Both the position numbers and the translations under genes were made by a program. Under the pieces are notes generated by a model that was not told where the DNA came from, ran no database searches, and worked only from the letters and a program-made list of their open reading frames with translations. A DNA stretch of 64,000 bases from Alentia gelatinosa. Taxonomy: Eukaryota > Annelida > Polychaeta > Phyllodocida > Polynoidae. Position 1 is the stretch's first letter, and each line of letters starts with the position of its first letter. The DNA lies in NCBI GenBank assembly GCA_950022655.1, contig OX465583.1:32329360-32393359 (forward strand), in the 5' to 3' direction. Below are positions 40,601 through 52,600 of the stretch, one piece after another.

Positions 40601-43600
40601 AGGTAAACAAATTTCTGACACTATCTACTTAATTTTTTATTTCAGGCGGGCTGTGCGAGCTGACGTTATAACAAGGTGAACTGACCTGAGGTGCACCGTC
40701 GATCTCGTCAATGATGAGACAGTTAGGCCGCGGGTCCTGCCCGAGTACAGCCTTCATCTGTGTCGCCGCCTCAATCTTTGTCTTGAACACGTCTGCACTC
40801 CGATCATCACTGTTGAGTAAACGAGATGATAATAATTACAGATGGACCTTGACTCTGGTTATAAATAACAGATATACGCTCAATCAGGTGTTCACTAGTG
40901 AGTTAAAACTTAGGTGAAACAAGACCTAACCAGGACAGATGCTTATCAGGACAGAAACACCCTAAGATAATTTTTAATAGCGACACACACTGGGGATTAA
41001 AAGACACTTGGAATTGAAAAATAAACATTGCACATAAAAGAATTCTATACGTATCACATATCATTAAAGATAATTATCATGAACAAACATATTTCAATTA
41101 CTGGATGAAGCAGGGTTTTCTTTGGGAAATCGTTAATCATCAAGGTGATTTCATTTTTTAAGCAATTACTTTGGTATTGACAGATCAAATTCCCCATAAT
41201 AATGTATCCTTTTTCAGTTTTATCCTAATAAAATACTTCATAAACTAGAGGGGTTTAACATCATGTAGGTCCATCTGTAGAGTACGTACACAGAATTTCT
41301 TATAATTTGTTGCGCCTGGTTGCTTGCGTTCTTTAGGGATTGCCCTTTTCTGATTATTTTGGTGTACAGGATGCGTGCTTACCTGGCATTGATTTCTACG
41401 ACATTGTAACCGGCGTGGCGTGCGATCACGTGAGCCAGCGTCGTCTTGCCCAGCCCTGGAGGACCGCACAGCAGAGACACCTAGTGGGCAAATCACAAAC
41501 TCATTATGCCAGCGACTCCATACGGCCATCGATAGCGTGAACCAACGCGTTTGTTTTTATCCCTTATCAAAACTTAAATTTTTGTTAGAGATTTATCTTG
41601 ATTTATCTCTTATCAATTGCTTATGTTACAAGACAATATTGTAACTAAACGACTGAGAGTTTAAAATAAAGTAAATACCAAAAGAGTTGGTTTATTTAAA
41701 GCTAGAGAGATTGTTTAAATAGAAAACAAGAACATGGAACGTATTTCTATATATTAGTCTGTTCGAGCGTTAATTTTTGTGTGGTAATACTAATAACCAC
41801 GACATGTGAAACCATGGAACTGTAAGTTGGCATACGTGTTTTTCGATTACTAATTGTATTGCTGTCTAACTAATATTATATCAAAAGTTTATAGCCACCA
41901 GTCCCCTACACTGACCACCAGAGCGAACTCATGCTACGCACATTAGCTCTGGTGGGGTTAAATCCGTGGCCCCATCAACCCACAAGTTTTACATGTATGT
42001 TATCCTCCTACCAGATATTTAGTACTGCTTGGAGAATATCATCTCGTCATCTTGAAACCACTTTTACATGTTGTTATTTCCTTAAGTGTGCATTTTCTAA
42101 AGCTAAAATGAGCATAAAGCTAGGTTTCATAAGGAGACAGAGGTACCACTAGGGGGCCCTACCAGCCATACTTGTATAATTGGTTACTCTTGGGGCCTAT
42201 GTAAGACTGGCTCTCTCTCTAGTCTCTGTTTAAACTGTGCCGAAACTGGTAGGACAATAAGGACAACCTTATTACTAAAATATCAATTACCAGAAGTTAC
42301 CAATAAAACTTGAACACCAAAAGTTTGCGAGTACCGTTTCTCACAGTTCAAAAACTTTTAAAACATAGTAAATGTATGATATTATGCATCTATTTTTTAA
42401 AAACTTAACGTCACCGTCGCAATGAAACAGTTTTTGACTGATAACTATCAAATTCTAAAAATCACCAGGTGGCGCCATTGTTATAGGATGAGCCTTTAAT
42501 AGCAGTTTAATACCCTGTAACTATAATTAAGTAACTGAATGTACATCTCTGATACTGGTACTCTTTTTACCTTGTGTAACGGTCGCTTGTGTTGATCCAG
42601 CTCGTCCAACACCTCCGGCTCGTCCTTCTTAAAGAACGGCTTCCCCTTCGCATTCTTATTCATGTTTTTATTCTGTTCTTTGTCTTGTTCATTTTTCTGG
42701 TCGCCCTTGGGGAGCTTGCACTCCTTGCCGAACACGACATAGTCCCACTGCTTCAACCACTTCAGCAAGAGCCGGTTAGTCGCCTGGAAAAAAGGAAATT
42801 AGATAACTGAGTGTTATTGTGGACATGGAAAGGAAACCTAAAATTTGCCTTCATTTTCCACTGACTTTGTTTTCAATTTTATGGTTAATGAGACTTACCT
42901 TGGTAAAAGGTGATATCCGATGACCTCGTAATATAGTAAACTTTAGGTCAGATATCATCATTTACCAAGGTAAATCTCATTTAACCTTAAAAGTCTGCAG
43001 CTTGATCCTGATAGGTTGGATATCAATGGAGAGTAAACCATGTTACCTCTCATAAACTCTGTATCTAAAGCATGTAACGTTTGTGTCCCCTGAGCTGTTG
43101 TCAGGGCTAACAACATTAGTGCTTTGAACTCAAGTTTCCTCACACCTAGAATTAATAGGATAAAGGAGACCATTTCTTTAACAGATATAAAACCATATTA
43201 AACGTTCCAGGTCTGTTGATACTTTGCTTTTGGAGGCCTGGCATTAAAGATACCAGTCAAAAGTCTGGTCACAATCTCATGGTTTACTACAGAAGTACCT
43301 TCTACTTTCGCTATGTCAGCTGAGTCATTTTACTGCACTAAATTCTTCCTTGTGTAATGACGTACAAAATTTCAATACATTAAAAAGCCTCATTTTCTAC
43401 ACAGAGTAATGTCGCTTACTTTGAAGCAACATCATACTTGTTTTTTGTCGAATCCCTCCAAGAGTCCGTGTATAGATCAGTGGACTCGGGATTTAAACCC
43501 TGTGCTAACTGCACTCTCTCCGTTCGCCCATGCAACAAAGTGAAGGGATCAGTTCTCCTGACACTGGATTCCTCAGTTGTACCAACGAGTATAGAGAAAA

Positions 43601-46600
43601 AGAGGCACAGCTCTGGAGGCCCTGATGGAGGCGGATGTTATCATCTCATTTTAGGTTGGTAACAGTGACTCTTTATTTTCAGTTAGTAATGGTGACTGGT
43701 GACCATATATGATTAGGGTAGGGGGAGTTGGGTAGGATAAGACAAGGGAACTCTTTGAACAGAATTATATCCAACCATATATGCACCGTTTTGATAAAAC
43801 TTTGGGAGGTGGGGGGGGGGGGGGGGAGGGCTGGGCTTTACTTCTGCATTCATATGAAAGTAGATTTGTATCTATTTCATCTATAGGTCAAGCTAATATC
43901 TAGTGGTAAATGATATTGCGAATAATTTTACAAACCAATATCATTTGACAAAGTGATGAACCATTTTGACTTCTGTTTATGTGTAAATATGCTGAATAAA
44001 CCATCCTCTGCTACACCTGATGCCTGCCCCCCTCTTATTATGAGATTTGGCAAAAATACATGAATAGCCCATCAAATATACATTTTACCTAAATAATGAC
44101 ACTTCCTAGAGTGTAAGCAACTGTCAGTGCCACTTATGGAGATGGTAAATGTTACACCAATGCTCACTGTAAATCAATATTGAGTATACATCTGTTTGAG
44201 CATGCCCATTTCACTGAAAATCCCCCCACTTTCAACAAATACTTGAATATCTCTGTAAATATAGAATCTACCTAGAAAATTCCACTTCCTCGGACCTACG
44301 GTTTTTTATTCTCTTTCAAATGAGGCATATCATATTCTGATTCAACCAGTTTAAGGGGTAGAAATATGTCCATAAAGGAGTTCTTAAAAATGGACCTGTG
44401 ACAACAAAGGTCCCCCCAAACAGAATTCCCTTTTTTTTAAAATCCATGCCAAAATACTAAATATTAAAACTGTAAGGCATTGTACCACCATAAAACCTTC
44501 TTTCCAAAATAGAAATCATATTCCTATCTGTACTTAGTTAGCTATAAAAAGCAAAAATGTGGTCAGGTCATCTAGTGACTCTACAAGCATGTGTACTACA
44601 GTAGGCTATAGCCATAACCTAAAGACCAACCGTCCACCTACTAATAAATTTAATGTTATGGAAATGATGATAAGATGTATGGTTGTATCGATTGTCTAAT
44701 CCAGCTCTGTACTGATCAGCTTCTTAAAAGTGATATTGCCACAGGTTTGGTTCTTCTGAGTTAAGGTACTCCATAACCTGGCGACAGGGAAAAAGTGGAA
44801 ATATTTTCCATGTGGAACTTTCTGCCTCGGAGTCCCAAAAATGTGGAAATAGATTTAATTGGATATTATCCTACGGATATATCACTGAATGAATGTCGGA
44901 TGACAAAATGATGTCTTTGTGGCTGCTTAAACGTTACTCTATTCCACGTTAAATAATCTAAAGGGAGGCAGGGAAATACGCTAATTGTGGTCTATGAGCT
45001 GTATGATACAATTAAATGTTAGCATAACTTTATTCAAGTTTCTCCCACGAATCAACTGCCTACAAACTTCTCTTTATATATATAACTTAAATCAAAAGAA
45101 AAACTTAACATCTTGTTATATGACTCTTGGAATACAACATTTTGATATTTACTATTTCTTATATAATTTTGTGTAGATCTGCAGATCACTTACCTCGTCA
45201 CTGAGAAGTTCCGTGTAGCGATGTGGCGAGTAGCGGTCCACCCACAAGGACGACTTGCCGGGCACCTTCTCCTCCATGACAATCTCCTCAGTTTCAGGCA
45301 TCTGTGATCTGTTTATAATTAGGGATGTCATTCGGGGCCACAAAAAAGAGTGGTAATATTTATCATGCAAAATTTACTGCCTCGGAGACAAAAAATATAG
45401 CTTTGGAGGAGGTATACCCAATTGAAAATGAATCGAATTTATTGCAGAGTTTTCATCTTTTGAAAACCATGGACAGTCCATGTTATACGTGAAAATCTTG
45501 ATATTTCGGAAATCCGTAATTTATCAGAATTCTTGCATCCCTAAATAGTGCAACGCGACAAATTGATTTTAGTTGTAAGAAAATCCTCTCTACCTGAATG
45601 TAGACTGCTTTAAAAGCAGGATGATTGTGGCTTAGAAGACTTAAAACTACTGAATTAAACACAGGTTATGAATCTGGCTTACGATTCGATATCATGCGAC
45701 TATATTAGAGGAAGGTGGAAAATTTACCTGTCAATAATATTTTCTAGTTGTTCCAGTTCTTCCGCTGCTCTCCTACTTTTCTGAAATCCAACATCGGTCT
45801 GAATTACCAATATTTAGATTACCAAAAACTATTAATAATATATTCTCACAAATGATATTTAGGTCACTTGATGGTTAACTGTTCCAAAGAAGAAATATAC
45901 AAATTGAATGAATTGACGTAAGTTATGCAAATACCTGTTCCTCAACCTGTGCCTTCAAAACTGCCAGAGGTGTTCCCAGTAGCTGTAACTGTTTTTGTGC
46001 AGTGCCCAGATTCTCAATCTGAAATGTTAAGTTTTATATAAACGTTCTTACGATCATTGGTTGACTCCAAATACATAAGGAAAAGGATAGACTAGATGAA
46101 AGATTTTTCATATACAGGGAAACGTAGTTTAAATCGTGTCAAGCTCATCACTTGTGGGGCAAAATACCAATTCCATGTAGAATAAGTCCCAGCCAGTCAT
46201 CTTGTAGTGAATCAGGAAAACTACGTCTCAATATCCAAAACGGCCACTCATTACCGTTTATATCTAAGAAACTATGATTCTGGTAGAATCCGCTTGGAGT
46301 GTCCCCCGCACATAGAGACAAAGTGAACCAGACCTAGGCGTGGAGAATGAAGGCCCACAAGAGTGAGATTCTTGTGCAGTGGAAAACTCGAACCTGTTCT
46401 TCTTTTTTGTAGGACTATACTCAGACAAACTTTTTCTCTCATGATTCATTTCAAGCCATGCCGAAATCAAAGTTTAATATTGTAGTTTTCTTATCTACTT
46501 TTCTCGTGAGAAACCAATGAGATCTCAACTTTTGCTGGTAGCCCTTTCAAAACTCCGCTAATTCCCCCCACCCACCACCAGCCTAAGTATTTGGCCTTGG

Positions 46601-49600
46601 TAGGGCACCTGTCTTTGTGGAGCAGTCAGCAGAGCTCTCGGCTGGGACTGCGAATGTCAGGAGTTTGATTCCCACTATCGGACGTGGCATTTCGTTTTTC
46701 TATATTTTTCCCTCTAACTCGGACTCGATGAAGTGCCTAGTAGCCTTTTCATAAATTGATATTTCTAACTCTATCCACCTCCTGTTTCACTTTAGTTTAG
46801 TTGTATTTCCTTTACTCTGTGGATTGGATTCCTGCCACCTCCAATACACAGTCGCAACACAAACAAGTATTTCCTTTTTAATTGGCACAAATCCCACGAG
46901 TATAAAAAGCTAAAATTGGTAATTTTCATTCATTGGTGATATGCAATTATTATGTGTTTGTGAACTTAGGGAACGTTACATGGACTAATCTCAGAATGGC
47001 GGGAGTAAAGCGTGTACCTCCTCAGTCTGAGCGACATCGTTTTTGACCTTCATAAAGACGCGGATGCCTTCGTGGCCAGTCACGTTCACGTAGTCCTCCC
47101 CCCTCGGCCTCATCCTTAACACGCGCTCACGCTCCAAGTCGTAATCTGAAAAAGCGTTTCCAACCAATGTTATTAGGTTCACGGTCCGATCTATAACCAA
47201 TATCTAATCAGGTCAAAAATATTCATGGCAGCCTAGATTTATCTTAAAAATTGTTTACACAAAATGCAGCTTAAATTATCGGATATAGTTGCATATAGAA
47301 TTTGGCTAGAAAACCCTTTTGGAAAGTTTATCTAGATGCAATATACTACACATATTCATCGGTTGAAGAACTGATATGTATCCGAAATTGATTGATCAAA
47401 AACAGAACATATATATAAATATTAGCATGCAATATCTGTTTACATTATTATGTACCATAACAATAACGTGGACGAAGCAAGATAACTTGCATTTTATACG
47501 ATAACTAATCATATTTTCCAGAATCCAAGAGTGATCTTTAACACGTACGTTGTGTGATTCTGTCCTGGTATTCAGACAGGTTTTCTGTTTGTCCTTTTTT
47601 GACCTTGTCTCGACTGGCGCAGTGTCGCATGGCCTTCTGTAACGGCGTCGGCGACGGAGGCGGTGTTATTTGAAAGTCGTCGACTGGGTCCACTTCCGGT
47701 TCCGCTACCTCACCGTTCATCCTGGGCTTCTTCCGTTTGTGAACTGATAGGTGATGAAAATAAACTATATGATCTACGAGGAGAAATTACATAAATTCAG
47801 CCATATCAGCAAGCTCTGGGTAAATGCGGATAAATTCATCTAAAAAAGTAAAACAAGAACAACTGTTAACAAAAATAAGATAGGAAATGACATATTTGAT
47901 CATGGAAAGGATGAAATAACCTAATAGCTCCAGAGGAAGCGAGATTTGCTTGAACATAATGTCATATCTCATAGGACACATACGGAACGGAAATTATCAA
48001 GGCAACCAGAAGGATTTCTTGATTGTTGATATGTTTAGTTGAGATAAAAAGTTCATCAAACAATTATCAAGAAGCCAAGAACATTTCTGAAAAGGGGACA
48101 TCGTCACCCCAGCCTTATTAAGTCAGGGCTGTCAGTTGGTGTCAGTAAAAAGACGAGTAAATATTATGTGGAATTTGCTGCCTTAGAGACACTGGGAAAA
48201 CGTGGAAAACATAAGTGTGTTGGCCACAGGTAGGGCTGAGGGTCTGCGTGGAGGTTCAAACCACCGTTTTATTGGTGTGAATGATGCTAAATCAATATTT
48301 GTTTTACACATTGAAAAAGAATATAATATACCGAAGATGAAACCATGAAGAAGGAAGAGCTGCTGTCTCTGAAAGGAATTATCTAACAGAATTTCTAAGT
48401 CATTACCGATCTCCGGGAGGTCGGCGTCTATGGTGAGCGTCCCCTCCTCGTCGCTGTCGTCAGAAAGCGTCCCAAACATCTCCTCCTGGCGGCGTTTGAG
48501 CGCCGCAGTGCGGCCGTTTCCGGTCTGCGGGCTCTCCGCCGGTAGGGGCGTCGGGAAGCTGTCGTTCAGCAGGCTGCCGTCCGGGTTCTCGTTATTGTTC
48601 GTCGGCTTTTTCTTCTTGTCATGCTTGGTGGACGGCGTGGAGAAGTTCAAGCTCTTCCTGCTTTTGGTGTTGAAGGGTTCGAATTCAGAACCGACCTCTG
48701 CGAAACAAAAACAAACCCGATCACATATACATAGATACGTCAGGGTTGTTACAAAATTGGGATGTCAAAATCCCCTGGCATTTTCCTGACGCATTTAAAT
48801 TTGTCCAGGACTTTCGTCTCCCTCACCCTCCATATGTGGGTTTCAGCTTTTACCTTTAGGAAATAAGTATAACCACGGACTTGGAATTTGAAAGATTCAT
48901 TTATTTTATAGGGGACAGAGCCATTGTTAGTTCATAAAGCAGTCACTAGTTGGTTGGGGGACAAAACCTGTATTCTGGCTCTTTGTTCTTACGAAATTCA
49001 ACTGCCTTTCGATGTATTACCATGGTTCCTTTGACTCTCTACACCCATCCCAGAGCAGGAAGACAAAATAATTAAACCCATGACATGATATTTTCCACAT
49101 GGAACACTTTATATACATATGTGAGCAAGGCTAGAGTTGTGACACTCCCCCATTATCACTCACTTCTTTTTCACCTCCATTAGTGAAGAACACCTACTTT
49201 TTCACCTCCATTAGTGAAGAACACCTACTCGGGTACACTGGCAACCAGAGCTACACCAAGTTAGCTCTGGTCGAGTTAAATATGGGCTGCCTTGACCCAG
49301 TAGTGGGACCTGTTACGCTGGTTCCCGGGGAATCCGCTAGGGGGCTCGGCGGAGTTCTCAGCGGCAGGGGAACCAGGCAACGGGACCTGTTTGTTACTCT
49401 CCTACCAGATTTTGTATACTACTTGGAGAGTGTAATTAGTCATAACCTCGAAGCCAATTCACCACTTGCACATAAGCGTGGCACTGCAATCGGGTTGCGC
49501 TGGTTGCATGTATTAGGCCTGCTTGCCGAGAACCAGCAACATGCTTGCATTCGAAAACGAGGCGTGATACTTGACCTGGGTCGGTAGCATGGCTTCAGAC

Positions 49601-52600
49601 CCATAAGCACAGATTTAATAAAAAATGTAATTTGTTCTTGTTTCGTGAATAACAGACCGATCTTTATAAATAAAACATTGTTAAAGAGCTAACACTTGGG
49701 CCTATTAATTGGCTAAGATTTCCAGTCATGGATTGAACATCCAAATTATTTTTTTTGTGAAAAAAAGAAAAGAAAACCTGTTACCTTCCTGTTTTCACAC
49801 TAATTTCATGAAAAATCTATCACGATGACCTATAGATATTACCATTCTATCTTCTTAGGTACTTGAAGACGATTAAAATGATACCTATATTGCCAGTCTG
49901 TGATAAATATTTCCTGAGCTAATGGAGCATCAAATATTGTGATAACCTACTATATTAGAGTCAGTATTACTTGTTGGGCCTAGAATACAACTAGTACAGA
50001 TCTACCTAATTTTCTTAAATGTAAGCAATTCTCAAGAGTGTCAGAGATAGAGATTGCTTAATGACTAGACCTAGATATTCTAGATTTCCCCAACAATAGT
50101 CAATTTCCCTGACATCTTTCAAAACTTAAATTTTTGCTGACAAATTCACAAATTTCCTGACAATTAACTGATGCATCATTAGTCCATTAGCTCAAGAAAT
50201 ATCTATCACAACCTGGTAATATTGGTATCATTTCAATTGTCTTGAAATGCCTAATAAGATAGGATGTTTATTTCTATAGGTCATCGCGATAGATTTTTCA
50301 TTAAAACAATTCTGATGTTTAATCTCTGTCAGGAAATCTTATTCATACCACAGGTATTTGATATATATAACAGCAGATAGGCCCAAGTCTCAGGTTTCTA
50401 ACAATATACTGTTTGTAAAAATCGGCCGATTATTTATTACGTGAGAGCTATTTCCATCTTTCAGGTGAGAAAAACAATAGCTTTTTATTATTACTCAGAA
50501 CTGGGTGGAGAGTGCTCGCCTCGATTTCGTTTGATCTACTTAGGCGACCGTTACAAGATGGCGCCAGTGTGAAGAGGGTCTATTTACCATTTTCTTATTT
50601 CCTTGTGTGATTATTTCTAGGATAGAACCATTATGAAGCTAGATTTCATTATCAATTTGCTAAGCTGTGAATTGACCTATTAAATATTTCTGCTTTTAGA
50701 GCCTACATAGAACAAAAGTACCTGGTTTGAGGCGCACCCAGAGTGATCCTGTGTGTAATTTAAACCGACCAACCCCTACATCATAGAAGGGGTTGGTTGC
50801 CAAACTACTACGCGGGGGGCGTCATGGCGGCGCCCATGGATCATAGGCTATTCTCGGGAGCGGCGATGACGTCACGCAACGAAGTAACGGGTAGGTCCGG
50901 CCGCAAAAACGAACACTGCGCTACTCAGGTTTATAGCTGTCCAGTTTATTTTCGGTAAAGCGGTGCAGTGCACTCTCGTACGTGCGAAGGGTTAAACAAC
51001 ATTTCACTCCAAAGCAACCAATGTTAAATTCACTGTTTGTCTCTGGTAATATCTCAGTAGATATCCAACATAGAGACATCAAACAAAAAATGGAATGGAG
51101 ATGAAGAGTAGGGGAAGGTGTTTGGTGGGGTTTTTTTGTATCAATTTGTTTTGCAATGATTGTTTTATTTGGTCTTTTTTCCAGAAATCTGCCGAAAATG
51201 CAATGACAGGCTGCTACAAATGTCAAAATAAAAACTTGCTCAAAAGTACATAAATGTGCAGATTCAGACATTCAAACTTCTATCCCACAGAGTTTATTGA
51301 TATATCTTGCTAGAAACACATCAAACTACCTTTGATTATGCATATTATTCATTTACAGAAAGTTCAAACATCGATTTACGTTTTGTTGATCGAGCGATAA
51401 TAACAGAAAGCTAGGGTGATCGAAACTGGCAATACCCTTTGCCCCAAGCGGCTGTGAAAGAAACTAAACGTTCCGCTCCCGAGAATATGCCGTATAGAAA
51501 TTACTACGTATGATAGGTTGCCAATTCGATGATCCGGCTGATGACTTTCAGTTCAAAATACCCTCCAAATTCACCTGACAACAGATCGGTCCGCCATCTT
51601 GCTGGTGACAACAAATCGCTGTCAGAGTGTAAAATGGTGTAAAACTCTACTAATCTACCTTCTAAAGTGTAATTTACACACGCAAAGGTTGAAATAATGT
51701 TATTTACATCATCCAGACATGATACAAATGTGCCAACTCGAAGAAAATCGTTGTTTCGATTCTCGGGAGCGGCGCCGACATCACGCAACGTAGTAACGGT
51801 TTTGTCCGGCCGCAAAAACTGACCCTGCGCCGCTCGGTTTTATAGCTTTGCAGTTTGCTTTCCCGAAAGCGGTGCAGTGCACTCTATTACGTTCGAAGGG
51901 TTAAACAACATTCCACCCCATAGCAACCAATGTTAAATCCACTATATTTCTCTGGTAATATCTCAGTAAATATCCAACATAGAGACATCAAACAAAAAAT
52001 GGAATTGAGAAGAAGAGTAGGAGAAGGTGTTTGGTCGGTTTTTTTGTATCAATTCGTTTTGCAAAGATTGTTTTATTTGGTCTTTTCTCCAGTAATCTGC
52101 CGAAAAACGGATAACAGGCTGCTACAACTGTCAAAATAAAAACTTACTAAAAAGTAAATAAATATGTAGATTCAAGCCTTCATACTTCTATCCTACAAAG
52201 TTTATTGATATATCTTGTTAGAAACACATCAAACTACCTTGTAATACTCATATTTATCATGTACAGTGAGGTCAAACATCGACTTGCGTTACGACGGTCG
52301 AGCGATAATACCAGAAAGCTAAGGTGCTCGAAAATTGCAAAACCCTTTGCCTCGTTCTGATATGAACGTTCTGCTCCCGAGAATGGTTTGTTGACATCAC
52401 GTTAAGAGGCTAAACTAAGGCCATCACATATTCATTCGATCCAAAACTGCAAGGATGGTCTGGTTTTGTTGAGGGAAAGGCTTGCAAGATACCTAACACA
52501 TCCCTACATGTTGAATAATAGCAGAAATGGACATTTGAATTCGCCATAGACTTAATACTGTGTAGGTGCCTTACAAAGATGGCTGCACCGGGGGTTCATA

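Noticed and set aside
48430..48789. 119-codon plus-strand frame
   Set aside because: Antisense to CHTF18 exon 2.
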